From positions 1-64,000 of the forward strand of contig JAGAIY010000013.1 in the NCBI GenBank assembly GCA_017626355.1: a stretch of 64,000 bases of DNA, written 5' to 3'. The DNA is from Bacteroidales bacterium (GTDB taxonomy: Bacteria > Bacteroidota > Bacteroidia > Bacteroidales > UBA932). The notes below the pieces were generated by a model. The model ran no database searches. It worked only from the letters and a program-made list of their open reading frames with translations, and was not told the origin of the DNA. This document shows, piece by piece, positions 33,433 to 43,288 of the stretch. Numbering within the stretch: the first letter of the stretch is position 1; every line of letters starts with the position of its first letter. The translations under genes and the position numbers were made by a program.

Positions 33433-33723
33433 TTATTCTTTTTCAATCTTAAAGCCTAACTTGCTGATGAGTTTTAAAGTTCCAAGAGCAGTATCACGGT
33501 CATAAGCCTTTTCTACTTCGGGAAGTTCTGCATAGGGAACTAAACAAGGGTGCTGCTTCAAAACATCGCTACGCTCTTCGCCATAAGTCCATCCTTGCTC
33601 CATACGGCTTTGCGCCCACACCTCGTGAACGTTTTTCGCCATTTGTTCTATCAAAACATTCAATTCTTCTGGCAACTGGATATCACTTGTATCCATTGGT
33701 TGCGGGATGTAATTCTTTTTCAT
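33433..33723 (-). CDS. Stand-alone RyR-domain protein
   Basis: A 96-residue protein that is essentially one RyR domain, the repeat first known from ryanodine receptors. Diagnostic parts are IPQPMDTSDIQLPEEL, HEVWAQSRMEQGWTYG, CLVPYAELPEVEKAYDR and LISKLGFKI. It is closely related to the RyR domain in the protein encoded at 46995-48119. Bacterial RyR domains are found in conflict and signalling operons and are thought to recognise a ligand, possibly a nucleotide. It is the last gene of the cluster and lies 93 bases after the CHAT gene. Confidence 0.88.
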   Translation of the reverse strand: MKKNYIPQPMDTSDIQLPEELNVLIEQMAKNVHEVWAQSRMEQGWTYGEERSDVLKQHPCLVPYAELPEVEKAYDRDTALGTLKLISKLGFKIEKE

Positions 33724-33816
33724 TGTTCTTAGCTTTTAAGTTTATCATATAGAACAATTTTATTGATTGAATCTATCAAATGACGCATTAATATTTCCAC
33801 GCATTGAGTTTCTCTT

Positions 33817-36576
33817 TTATTTCAACCCATCCAACAAAATAAACGGAGCCCAATATTTTCCTTCTTTATATTCCATCGATTTTATTTCATTTTGGGCATC
33901 AAGAAGAGATTGTCGTTTTGATTTCCCCTTTGCTAAACCCTGATAGAAAGCAATCATAAGCTTGGCTGTACTTTCATCATAGACTGGCTTTAGACTCATT
34001 AAAAGAGAATGGACTCCTGCATTTTTGAAACCTCGCTGCAGACCAAATATGCCGTCAGTTCCTTTTCCTCCAATACCTGTATTGCAGGCAGAAAGAACAG
34101 CCAAATCACATTGACGGAGATTCATCTGGGCTACATCAGCAGCTGTAATGATGCCATCATTAAGAATGTCATCCGAGCCGACATTTGCACCACTCAAAGC
34201 AAGCAGACTATTATCCATCGCGTCAGTTTCTGCAATTTTATCATCCCCATCATACTCTCCATGCGAAGAAATATGTAAGATCATCGGATTCTTATCCGAT
34301 AGTTTGCGAAACTGCTTCTCTGTTGCTTTTCTACCATCATAAATATTGGTTTTAAAGACCTTCTTAACATAGGATTTTATGCCGTCAATCTCCTCCTTGC
34401 CATACTTTAACTGCCCAAAAGATATTCCTCCTCTTTTTTCTGCAACCAGTTCTGTATTGTAGTCAATATCACCAAATATGGTAATGGATTTTGAATCCAT
34501 TGTTTCGGAGTAGTTACGACAAAGTTCCTTTGTCGAGGATAAGCGATAAACTTCATATTTTTCAAAGAATGTCTGCTGGCCATCATTCAAATATTCGATA
34601 GCGATGTCGCTTAGGTTGTTATCAGGAGCAAAATATACTCGTTTCTTGCCAATAAGATGTTCCTGCATAACCCCCCATATAAGGTTATAGTATTGGCTGT
34701 TGTCATAAAGGTCTTCTTTATTTTTCAGATTCTTCAAAATAGCCTTTGTGCTTATAACAGACATTGCAGGTACTCCTTTTGATGTGAGTATCAGTGCCAA
34801 AATATAATTATCCTTATCCAGTGGTGATAATGGAACGGTAGTAAATTCGATAGCGACATCATGTTCCCCCAATTGTGATTGTATATCACGCCATGTATAT
34901 GAAAGATATTCGGTATAATCTCCATATGCAGCACATCCCGACATAAGCTTTTGCTGAAGAGATGAATTTTCCTGCTTCAGTGTCAGCACTTTCTGTAAGT
35001 TATCATCTGAAGGAGTTGTTTGTAATTCATCGATCTGCTGTTGATTTTCTTTGATCGTTTTATACGTTTTCGTCAGATCCTTGTCTCCATTCTGTTCCAG
35101 AATTTTTTCAAATTCAATAACTGAATTGAGCATAATACCTTTTGAAATCAGTTCCATATCGTATAAAACAGGGATATATAATGCCATTACATCAGTTTTA
35201 TCGTCTGGTATCGCGGCAATATTAAAACGGTAGTCATCGATATGTTGCTGCTGCTCATTCCATACTCGCCACCTGTCAACATCGGTCAGTAAAAGGAATT
35301 TTTCTTGGAGCATATTTCTGAGGTTCTCTGTGTAAAGGGTGAAATAATGAGCAGCCACGTCAAACTGATCAAGCTCATAATAACAACTCGCAATGGTATT
35401 CAGAGAGTTTGTATAAACCATCGTGCTAAGATATTTTTCTGTAACAGGAAGAGTCTTCAGTTCGCTATCCAGCAGACGACGCCACACATCTTTACGTTTG
35501 TTTTCTGCTTCTTGTTCCATCAGGTCTGCCGCATCATTATCACCAGCTCTACGTAAGCAGATGAGGAGTTCACTGTAGGTATTAGAGTATTTACTGTCTA
35601 GATCATGTGACTTATAAATATCACATGCTTTCTGTAAGTTTGATCTGGCTTCATCAAATTGTTTCAGACGGGCTTGCACTTTACCGACATCTTCCAATGC
35701 ATCTGCATGTTTCTCAGTATCTGGCATAAGCTCTTCGCACTTCTCAAGTTCTATTTGATATACATCTAAGGCTTCAGCATATTTCTGCTGACAGAACAGA
35801 GCATCTCCCAAACTGATTAAATGCAGTATATACTTCATTTTTCCGTCTTGAGTCGAACTGTCCTTAAATACATCCACAGCGACACGTGAATATTGTTCAG
35901 CTACCGCAAATTTTGATGAGAGCAGATAATTCTGTGCCGACCAATACATAGCATCACCATACTTCTCAATGTTACCAAGATTCTTCCACCTTTTTGCAGC
36001 AGAATGAAAATATTGGGCAGCTCCCACAAAATCACGAATGTCAAATAGAATTCTTGCGTATGCCTCTTCTACTTCCACACGCTGCTCTTCTGTTTCGCAC
36101 AACTCAAGTGATTCTTTGATATGAATTTTAGCCTGCACTTCATCACCTTGCATTATGTAATATTGCGCCCGTTCAAGCTTACATTTATAATCATTGCAGT
36201 CTTTCAAGAGTTCTTGTTGATTATGTTCTTCAATCACTCCCAACAGCCATTGTAACTTTTGTGGATCCGTATTTTCCGTATATACGGCAGAAAGACAATT
36301 GATAATCTGTTCATATGCTTTCCCGTGTTTCTTAACCTTGCCCAAAGCAACTTCCCAACAAGTGCCTGCCGAAATATAATCGTGAGCCATATAAAATAAT
36401 ACTGCCAGATCATGCATGGAAGTAGAGTCTACTTGAGCAAAATCCTGACTTAAGTATTGTTTAGTAGTCACTTTACCGCTTGTGGCCTCTGCATACATAG
36501 CTTTAGCCTGCTCTGTTTGTGCGAATGATACACATGTTAACGACATGAATATCAAAAACATCATAGATCTTTTCAT
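33817..36576 (-). CDS. Secreted TPR-CHAT protease
   Basis: A 919-residue protein with a cleavable signal peptide (MKRSMMFLIFMSLTCVSFAQ). Residues about 30-480 are TPR-like helix pairs, followed by a coiled-coil stretch. The C-terminal CHAT caspase-like domain (about 600-919) has the catalytic His in ILHISSHGEYD near 771 and Cys in VLSACNTGIGG near 829. CHAT proteases are activated by partner signals and cut host or gasdermin-like substrates in defence systems. Export to the periplasm is unusual among the defence CHATs I know and points to an envelope target (inference). Confidence 0.9.
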   Translation of the reverse strand: MKRSMMFLIFMSLTCVSFAQTEQAKAMYAEATSGKVTTKQYLSQDFAQVDSTSMHDLAVLFYMAHDYISAGTCWEVALGKVKKHGKAYEQIINCLSAVYTENTDPQKLQWLLGVIEEHNQQELLKDCNDYKCKLERAQYYIMQGDEVQAKIHIKESLELCETEEQRVEVEEAYARILFDIRDFVGAAQYFHSAAKRWKNLGNIEKYGDAMYWSAQNYLLSSKFAVAEQYSRVAVDVFKDSSTQDGKMKYILHLISLGDALFCQQKYAEALDVYQIELEKCEELMPDTEKHADALEDVGKVQARLKQFDEARSNLQKACDIYKSHDLDSKYSNTYSELLICLRRAGDNDAADLMEQEAENKRKDVWRRLLDSELKTLPVTEKYLSTMVYTNSLNTIASCYYELDQFDVAAHYFTLYTENLRNMLQEKFLLLTDVDRWRVWNEQQQHIDDYRFNIAAIPDDKTDVMALYIPVLYDMELISKGIMLNSVIEFEKILEQNGDKDLTKTYKTIKENQQQIDELQTTPSDDNLQKVLTLKQENSSLQQKLMSGCAAYGDYTEYLSYTWRDIQSQLGEHDVAIEFTTVPLSPLDKDNYILALILTSKGVPAMSVISTKAILKNLKNKEDLYDNSQYYNLIWGVMQEHLIGKKRVYFAPDNNLSDIAIEYLNDGQQTFFEKYEVYRLSSTKELCRNYSETMDSKSITIFGDIDYNTELVAEKRGGISFGQLKYGKEEIDGIKSYVKKVFKTNIYDGRKATEKQFRKLSDKNPMILHISSHGEYDGDDKIAETDAMDNSLLALSGANVGSDDILNDGIITAADVAQMNLRQCDLAVLSACNTGIGGKGTDGIFGLQRGFKNAGVHSLLMSLKPVYDESTAKLMIAFYQGLAKGKSKRQSLLDAQNEIKSMEYKEGKYWAPFILLDGLK

Positions 36577-36591
36577 TTTCCGGGTCGGTTT

Positions 36592-37239
36592 TTATTCTAC
36601 AATTATTGCTACACTTTTATCCTCTTGGGATTTATTGTCAATGGATATGTAAACCTTAGAATTCCCTTTCGGTACAGGGATGTTTTCAAGTTTACGATAA
36701 TTTGCTCCTTTAAATTCCTCTGAACTTATTTTATAAGGTCTGGATTCATTCCCATTTGCGTCTTTGACTATTACACTTAAGTTGATCAGACCATTCACTT
36801 CCGCGACTGTTGCGACATTGAAACTTCCTCCTCTATGACGCATGGCATATACAACTTTCCTTTCTCCTTTTATGCATTTTGTACATAGCTTTACATCGCC
36901 TCCTCGTTGTGCAGAAACTTGTTCTTCCGCATATTTCTTAGCTCGTTTATACACACTGCGTTCTTTCGCGACATCGCTCAAAAATTCTGGAGAGAACACC
37001 AAATGATCCTTAATAGATGCTTCATGTTTGACGTCAACCTCTTGTAAAATAAGTGGAGCCCATCTTAAGGATGTCAACAAACTTGCAGCTTCTTCGATTT
37101 CGTTTTGACTGCCCTCTCCAAAACTCATTGATGACTGGGCTAACTTGCAAGCCTCATACACATTATGAAAGTCTTCACTTTGTGCATAAGAGATGATACT
37201 GAATAAGGAACAAAACGAAATTAGTACTATTCGTCTCAT
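36592..37239 (-). CDS. Secreted protein of unknown function, 215 residues
   Basis: A signal peptide is clear (MRRIVLISFCSLFSIISYAQ). No domain was recognised. The first 100 residues are helical, with a lone pair of cysteines in LCTKCIKGE near 133. The rest is beta-rich. It starts 4 bases after the TIR-SUMF stop and ends 15 bases before the CHAT start, so it is certainly cotranscribed and may be a periplasmic partner of the CHAT protease. Confidence 0.7.
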   Translation of the reverse strand: MRRIVLISFCSLFSIISYAQSEDFHNVYEACKLAQSSMSFGEGSQNEIEEAASLLTSLRWAPLILQEVDVKHEASIKDHLVFSPEFLSDVAKERSVYKRAKKYAEEQVSAQRGGDVKLCTKCIKGERKVVYAMRHRGGSFNVATVAEVNGLINLSVIVKDANGNESRPYKISSEEFKGANYRKLENIPVPKGNSKVYISIDNKSQEDKSVAIIVE

Positions 37240-37243
37240 ATTG

Positions 37244-38704
37244 TTACTGATTTAAGGCCAATCGAAGACCAATTGTTTTACTTCTGTTATCTACGGATGC
37301 CACATCAGAATATGACACTGTTATTTCTTCACAAGAACTCATAAACGAACCTCCCTTGATACGTTTCCTGTTTTCATTCCCATCGTTGCACCATTCTGAC
37401 ACGTTTCCTGACATATCGTATAGTTCCAATCCATTCGGCTTTCTTGAGCCCACCTCATCAATGCTGCCGGTTTGTGATGATTCCTTAAAGTTGGCCACAT
37501 CTTCCGGACGGTTGCTGCCTGCATAGATCCAATCTGCATTTCCATTCTTTTTTGCAGCATATTCCCATTGAATTTCAGTCGGTAATATAAATAACAGACC
37601 TGTCAATACCTGAAGTCTTCTAATAAATTGCTGGCAATCGTTCCAAGAAACATCCGCAACAGGTAATTGCTCACTTCCTGATGTGGCATCCGACATAATA
37701 ATGTTCCATTCAAGTTCCGTGACCTCAAACTTGCCGATATAATAGTCTTTTTCAATCGTCACCTGACTCTCAGGATTTTCCAGACCGACAGGATTTTTAC
37801 TGCCCATGATAAATGTTCCTTTTTCAACGAACATCATATTATTAATCATTTTTTTGAGGATGCGTAACTGTTTTAATGAACAGTCATCGCTCCAATTGAT
37901 CCGAATGGAATCTTTTTTTCCTGTATTCAGAGCGTCATTTATTGGAGTCTTGTTCTGAAGCAATGTTTCAAAACAAGATAAACTGTCTACACACTCTGAA
38001 CGGAAGAAATATGTCTTTTGAACAAATTTTTCAAATTCAGATTGTGTGTAGCAATTTTGGAAAACATCCTTTTCCTTGCTCCATTTTATCAACCCAGCCA
38101 AGCCAATCATAAAAATAACAGATAATACCATAATTATGGCAGATTTTACCCGGCTGTGTTTTTGGGGACGACTTTTCAGACGTTTCACTATTTTTGGAAG
38201 AATGTCTTTAAACAAAAAGTCTTTAGTATCCTGATACCTTTCAGCATGCTGCTTTGTCAATAAGCATATATCATCAGTCAACTCTAAATTATCGAAATTA
38301 TAAGTTAAGGAATTGATTGGTACTATGGGAATGACATGTTTACCTTTAGCTAATGCTCTAGCTATTTCCAATCGAACAAAGTCTAAATTCCTTCCGGCGT
38401 TTTTCATCTCCATTTCTATGTGAGAAAACTCATCGATAGAACAATAGGCCAATCTATGATACCATCCTGTATCTTCCTCTCTAAGAGTAGACAAAGTTTC
38501 AGGGCTCAGAATAACAATAAAATCTTTACAGTTATCTAATCGCCTAAGAATTTCAATATCAAATCTGCCATCAAGATTTTCTCTATCGAAACTAACACGT
38601 CCTTTATATCCCTCATGTTCAAAAAGAGTAAAAAGGTGCTCTGCTTTATCTGCAGTTTCCTTCCTGCGATAGCTTATAAATATATCGTATATCAAATTCA
38701 TCAT
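37244..38704 (-). CDS. TIR - transmembrane - SUMF (formylglycine-enzyme-like) protein
   Basis: A 486-residue protein. The TIR domain is residues 5-175, with YDIFISYRRKE, VSFDREN and the Glu expected for NAD cleavage at position 113 in LDFVRLEIARAL. A transmembrane helix lies near 188-208. The C-terminal half (about 292-486) has the SUMF/FGE fold: FIMGSKNP, IGKFEVTELEW, LPTEIQWEYAAK, ELYDMSGNVSEWC, IKGGSFMSS. The Cys pair required by true formylglycine-generating enzymes is not seen, so this domain more likely binds a ligand outside the membrane. I infer an envelope sensor with a cytoplasmic TIR output. Confidence 0.88.
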   Translation of the reverse strand: MMNLIYDIFISYRRKETADKAEHLFTLFEHEGYKGRVSFDRENLDGRFDIEILRRLDNCKDFIVILSPETLSTLREEDTGWYHRLAYCSIDEFSHIEMEMKNAGRNLDFVRLEIARALAKGKHVIPIVPINSLTYNFDNLELTDDICLLTKQHAERYQDTKDFLFKDILPKIVKRLKSRPQKHSRVKSAIIMVLSVIFMIGLAGLIKWSKEKDVFQNCYTQSEFEKFVQKTYFFRSECVDSLSCFETLLQNKTPINDALNTGKKDSIRINWSDDCSLKQLRILKKMINNMMFVEKGTFIMGSKNPVGLENPESQVTIEKDYYIGKFEVTELEWNIIMSDATSGSEQLPVADVSWNDCQQFIRRLQVLTGLLFILPTEIQWEYAAKKNGNADWIYAGSNRPEDVANFKESSQTGSIDEVGSRKPNGLELYDMSGNVSEWCNDGNENRKRIKGGSFMSSCEEITVSYSDVASVDNRSKTIGLRLALNQ

Positions 38705-38722
38705 GCAACTTACATAAATAAT

Positions 38723-39424
38723 TTAAACATCTCTACTCAAATGCTCTTGTATACTTTTACTTCCATATTTCCACATCTTATGGCAGAACACCAAGAAAAC
38801 AATAAATAGGACACTACTAATCGCTGGAGTCACATTGATTATGAATAATATGGAATCGTAAAGTCCGTGAACGATGATAGGTGCAACTAATATAAGAGCT
38901 TTATTCTTTTTAGGTGTCTTGGGATAGAATTTTGCCAATGAATAATAATATCCCATCAGAATGCCGAAACAGAAATGTCCAGGCACTGCGAAGATTGCAC
39001 GAGCAATGCCTACTGACAAGTATGCCTCTTCATTGGAGAAGAGATACATTATGTTCTCTAATGCCGCAAAGCCAAGGGACACACAGACTGCATAGACAAT
39101 ACCATCCATTTTCTCATCAAAGTATGGATTCTTCCGCAACAATAGCCATAACATAAAGAACTTTGCGATTTCTTCAGGTATTGCAGCTCCAAAGAACGCA
39201 GTACTAATGCTTCCTAATATACTTGTCGCCTCAATAGGATATAGTCCAATTATTCCAAATGGTATTGACAGACAAAATGATACCGGTACCGATAAAATGC
39301 CAAATAGGAATGCTTTCACCAATTGTCCTGTCGGCTCCGGAGATTTTTTATCCTTATGGTATATGTAATACACTAGGATGACTACTGGAAGTAGTGCGAT
39401 TAGTAGGATTATATAGTTATTCAT
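38723..39424 (-). CDS. prsW: PrsW-type intramembrane metalloprotease
   Basis: A 233-residue protein with about seven hydrophobic helices. The motifs fit the family: EEIAKF near residue 81 (EExxx), HFCFGILMG near 150 and HGLYDS near 186. In Bacillus PrsW cuts an anti-sigma factor and releases its sigma factor. Because this operon also encodes a sigma factor and an anti-sigma-like protein, a comparable control step is plausible (inference). It lies 18 bases before the TIR-SUMF gene. Confidence 0.87.
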   Translation of the reverse strand: MNNYIILLIALLPVVILVYYIYHKDKKSPEPTGQLVKAFLFGILSVPVSFCLSIPFGIIGLYPIEATSILGSISTAFFGAAIPEEIAKFFMLWLLLRKNPYFDEKMDGIVYAVCVSLGFAALENIMYLFSNEEAYLSVGIARAIFAVPGHFCFGILMGYYYSLAKFYPKTPKKNKALILVAPIIVHGLYDSILFIINVTPAISSVLFIVFLVFCHKMWKYGSKSIQEHLSRDV

Positions 39425-39579
39425 TGATTTAAGTTTACAATTACATGAGTATTCTTTGAGGTTTTATACGAATTATCTTTATCAAATTATGAACAAAGCA
39501 TTACAAACTCTGACATGCTGTAATCACTTGGTCTCCATCTATTATCTTGCATGTTGCTATCACATTATTCTCTTCCATA

Positions 39580-41334
39580 TTACTCCAAAATATAAACTGG
39601 CATTTCATATAAACTATTATTTGTTGGTGAAGGATCTATCTCATTAGGCAATAGGGGCATATAAATATAACGGGATGGCTTTTTCACCACTTTTTTACCA
39701 TTGACAATATCTCCCTCTTTTATGTCGAAAATATTAGAAACTACCTTGTGCCCAGGAAAATCCATGGATAAATGTTTCATTATGCGATCTTCTGTCAGTA
39801 TTCTGTGTAAATTGCTGATATGTCCGTTACCATCCAAACTATCATTGTAGACAACCTGTTCCCAAAACTCCTCTGATAAAAACTTATCAGACAGCATCTC
39901 TACATAGCGTTCCATAAAGTCTGGCATGTCAATCACTTCACCAAGTTTTTCTATGGTTTCTTGCATCAGGTTGACTGCTTTCAAAAAAGGCTCTATCTGT
40001 TCCTCTGTCAATTTATTATTGTGGAAGTTATTCCGGAAGTCCACAAACTTATTGTTTAAATCACTCCAAAACTCTTCTGATTCATATAATTGATTTATTC
40101 TTTCCTGCACTTCTTCCTGGCTCATTCCTGCTTTATATAACTCTCTTACCATTATTTTGAGTACGAATTTCCCTTGTTCGAGAAGACCATTTTGGAATTG
40201 TCGTTCATTTCCAAAGACAATCTGACGCATTGCAATGAGAGAAAGTTTTGAATAAAGGTTTAAATCCTGTGGATGGCAATCTGCTAATATTGTACGGATA
40301 CTCTTAGCAATAGAATCATTAATAGGGACAGGCTTAATCTCTTCGACTCGGTCTTCTTTTGGGTAATACACCATAAGTTTCTTAAGAGCACATGGCGATG
40401 GTCGTTTATCTATCTTTTGATACACCAAATACGAGAAGAGTATTTGCTCACCCATTGTCCACCATGAATTTAAATAATCGTCGCTTGCATATATCCACAT
40501 TTCATCGCAATAGGAAATGTATTCTTTATCTATTATGCATAGCAATTGCCAGGCTTTCCATTGAGTCAGCAGTTCCGTGTTAAACACAAGGCTACCATTA
40601 TCTAAATATTTTACAGTGCGAGGTTCCCCATAGCAACCTATTTCAATTCTTCTGGCAAGTTCGGAAACGGAATACTTGTATTCGCTGTTTTCCTCAAGTT
40701 GTGCATATTTTGTTCGGAAACTGATAAACACAGAAGTTTCAGTAGCACGAATGGAATCATGCTCTGCTTTACTTGCTTTTAGGTAGTTGACTACATTCTT
40801 TATTCCTTTTGTACTGCGATCTCTTAATATATGAAAGTCTATTCTTGATAATTCGCTTTCTAACCATTTCAGAATTGATTCGTTGGACAAAGATTGTTGT
40901 TTATATGATGGGAATCCGCCTGTTTTATAGGTATAGATATTTAGTGGGAGATATGTTCTACTCACAACCAGCACATGCTCGAGAGGTGATTGCAGGGCAT
41001 TAGCAAGTCTATAGTTATTTATTTCATGATTATCGCCCTCTATAGAAGCATCAAATATGACCAAATCATCTTTATAGCACGATAAAATGCAATCGTTTAC
41101 TGTAACAGCGTATTTTGACTGATCGTAAACTTTAATCTTTATAGACTTTTTTATGTCGACATAACATACGCAATGCTCTTCCTCGTACGAATGTCCTAAA
41201 GCATCGTGAAAAAAGGTATCAAGGATGCCTTTCAATAATCCTATACCTTTTTCTGTAGGTAATGGGAAAATCGAAATAGTGTACAATGAAAAGGCATCCT
41301 TGATTTTGTTTAATACCGATTGAATACTACTCAT
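39580..41334 (-). CDS. TIR-like domain protein with unknown flanking domains
   Basis: A 584-residue protein without signal peptide or membrane helix. A divergent TIR-like segment spans about residues 200-305, with VFISFRTKYA, CDEMWIYASDDYLNSWW and a Glu at 296 in the expected catalytic place. The first 190 residues are alpha/beta and unassigned, and 380-500 is helical. The C-terminal part is unassigned. It starts 16 bases after the vWA-TIR gene ends, so both TIR proteins should be made together. Confidence 0.6.
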   Translation of the reverse strand: MSSIQSVLNKIKDAFSLYTISIFPLPTEKGIGLLKGILDTFFHDALGHSYEEEHCVCYVDIKKSIKIKVYDQSKYAVTVNDCILSCYKDDLVIFDASIEGDNHEINNYRLANALQSPLEHVLVVSRTYLPLNIYTYKTGGFPSYKQQSLSNESILKWLESELSRIDFHILRDRSTKGIKNVVNYLKASKAEHDSIRATETSVFISFRTKYAQLEENSEYKYSVSELARRIEIGCYGEPRTVKYLDNGSLVFNTELLTQWKAWQLLCIIDKEYISYCDEMWIYASDDYLNSWWTMGEQILFSYLVYQKIDKRPSPCALKKLMVYYPKEDRVEEIKPVPINDSIAKSIRTILADCHPQDLNLYSKLSLIAMRQIVFGNERQFQNGLLEQGKFVLKIMVRELYKAGMSQEEVQERINQLYESEEFWSDLNNKFVDFRNNFHNNKLTEEQIEPFLKAVNLMQETIEKLGEVIDMPDFMERYVEMLSDKFLSEEFWEQVVYNDSLDGNGHISNLHRILTEDRIMKHLSMDFPGHKVVSNIFDIKEGDIVNGKKVVKKPSRYIYMPLLPNEIDPSPTNNSLYEMPVYILE

Positions 41335-41350
41335 ATGCTATACACTGGCT

Positions 41351-43258
41351 TTAGATCTCTCCAAAATGATAATAATTTTTCATATCACTTGGCAGTTCTG
41401 CACGTGGTTCAATGTTCATGGGATATATCCTGAGCTTAGCTGCGTTTTCTGGCTGTACCTGCGGGAAAGCACGTTCAAGAGCCTGCAATCGTTCTTTTTG
41501 GACATATTCACTTTTCGATGCATTCTCTGACCAACAGAGGATAAATAAATCTGCTGAGTTGATGTAATCCTGTATCACTTGTGGAAAGACATCACCTGCT
41601 TTTAAATATTTGCGGTCAAAGAAATGAGGTACAGAACCAAGCTCCAGACCTTCATGCAGGAACTTCACCTTCGATTCATCCTGATGTGAGTATGATATAA
41701 ATACCTTACTATATTTGTGAGCGATAATCTCAGGATTCAGTTGCCTTGGCGTTTCGATTACCCTTGTTATAAAACGCATCTCACCAATTGGTACACCATT
41801 CACAGAGAGCAACGCTACACAACTTAGTTCCTCCACATCAATGTCTTTTGGAACAAAGTAATCAAATGAACATTTTGTAAAAGCCCCTTGCCATACAATT
41901 GATTTACGATTGGAAGTCAAGCGAGTCTCTCCATAAACATTGAACTCTACATCAACCTTATCACCTTTCTTTAACTTAAGTGATAGCGGTATATAGTCTC
42001 TTCTTTCTGCATTTTTGTCAGATTCTTGAGCGAGCGATTTAACTATTTCCGACTCCTCATACAAATGCAGATACACCTGTACCTGTAAATGAGATTTTCG
42101 TTTCACTTCTGCTGGTGCAAATATAGAAGAATAGACTTCATTATATTTGTTTTGCTCCTTTAAAACTGCAAGTTCTTTTTCAAGATTATTTTTCTGTTGT
42201 ATAAAATCTTCAATCTGTTTTTTGCACATTAGTGCTTGAGCCATCTTTGCTTCTAATTCTTTTTCACATTCTAAAACGATTTCTCGATCTCTTTCACTTG
42301 CATCATTAGATGACTTGATTGTTGAACCGGCAAAAATACCAGTTATTCCTCCAATTATCGCACCTAAGGGTCCTCCTAGAATTGCTCCAGCAACTCCAGC
42401 AATAGGGTTTCTAGGCTCTGATGTGGCATCCTTTTGAGATTCTATTTTATTTTTCTTCTTTTTCAGGGCTTCGATTTGAGAATAAACAGATTTTAATTGT
42501 TCTTGTTGTTGGGTCAAACACGTAATAATCTTTTCGTATGCTGTATTTAGCTCCTTTATATTCGCTTCATCTGATGAAGTTGTATAAGGATAAACAGACT
42601 CATAGGTAAAAATTTGTCCGGAATAATTTGAATCGATATCAATATAAATAGAATTAGGAGGCGGTGGTAATTCAAGGTCGGAGTTGTATGGATTTACTCT
42701 TTCGCATGTATTTATAGATTCAGATATCCAATAAAACTGGGAGTTGATTATATGTTTGTCAAGAGACTCTATAGGCAATATTACTTCAGTGATTTTCTTA
42801 TACTTACCAAGATTCACAGAATCTGTTCTAGTACATATTATGATTCTGCCACATTTGTGACAGATTAATTCTTCTACTTCTTCTGTAATATCAATTACAG
42901 AATCATTGGCAGTGAAGATAAATATCAACGGTTTCCAATCACCTTTTTGTTCATAAGTATTTTTAATGAGTTCATTATCAATAATTGTTGTTAATTGTAA
43001 TAATGTATGACCAAGAGACGATTCTTGTTTACCGATCTTAATAGATGGCATCTTAAATGATGTCAATGGAGATAATGAACATAAACAAGTAATAGTACTA
43101 TCAAAAGTTATTATACTTACATACACCGTTTTCAAGGCATATGGATCATCTTTTAAGGTTTCAATTAATAAGTTTATGCTGTCCTTGAAATTTTGCAAGG
43201 TTCCATTACAGAGCGAAGAGGATGTGTTTATTAGGATGTATATTGGTAATCTTCTCAT
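41351..43258 (-). CDS. vWA - coiled coil - glycine zipper - beta - TIR protein
   Basis: A 635-residue protein with an unusual order of parts. Residues 1-215 resemble TerY-type vWA domains (MRRLPIYILINTSSS, VYVSIITFD), but the MIDAS begins with Asn in place of Asp, so metal binding may be weakened. A coiled coil (about 240-280) leads to a glycine-zipper hydrophobic hairpin (GVAGAILGGPLGAIIGG, near 292-318), a second coiled coil, and a beta domain (about 400-510). The TIR domain spans 518-635 (KVFISYSHQDES, SADLFILCWS, Glu 589). The hydrophobic hairpin suggests membrane insertion or oligomer formation. Confidence 0.82.
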   Translation of the reverse strand: MRRLPIYILINTSSSLCNGTLQNFKDSINLLIETLKDDPYALKTVYVSIITFDSTITCLCSLSPLTSFKMPSIKIGKQESSLGHTLLQLTTIIDNELIKNTYEQKGDWKPLIFIFTANDSVIDITEEVEELICHKCGRIIICTRTDSVNLGKYKKITEVILPIESLDKHIINSQFYWISESINTCERVNPYNSDLELPPPPNSIYIDIDSNYSGQIFTYESVYPYTTSSDEANIKELNTAYEKIITCLTQQQEQLKSVYSQIEALKKKKNKIESQKDATSEPRNPIAGVAGAILGGPLGAIIGGITGIFAGSTIKSSNDASERDREIVLECEKELEAKMAQALMCKKQIEDFIQQKNNLEKELAVLKEQNKYNEVYSSIFAPAEVKRKSHLQVQVYLHLYEESEIVKSLAQESDKNAERRDYIPLSLKLKKGDKVDVEFNVYGETRLTSNRKSIVWQGAFTKCSFDYFVPKDIDVEELSCVALLSVNGVPIGEMRFITRVIETPRQLNPEIIAHKYSKVFISYSHQDESKVKFLHEGLELGSVPHFFDRKYLKAGDVFPQVIQDYINSADLFILCWSENASKSEYVQKERLQALERAFPQVQPENAAKLRIYPMNIEPRAELPSDMKNYYHFGEI

Positions 43259-43288
43259 ATTTTCGATACTCGATGGAGATTGTAAGAC

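Noticed and set aside
37244-38704. Sulfatase-maturing formylglycine-generating enzyme
   Set aside because: No sulfatase gene nearby and the active-site Cys pair is not visible; the domain is likely a binding fold.
41351-43258. Tellurite-resistance (Ter) operon because of the TerY-like vWA
   Set aside because: No TerD, TerC or TerB proteins nearby, and the vWA is fused to coiled coil and TIR.
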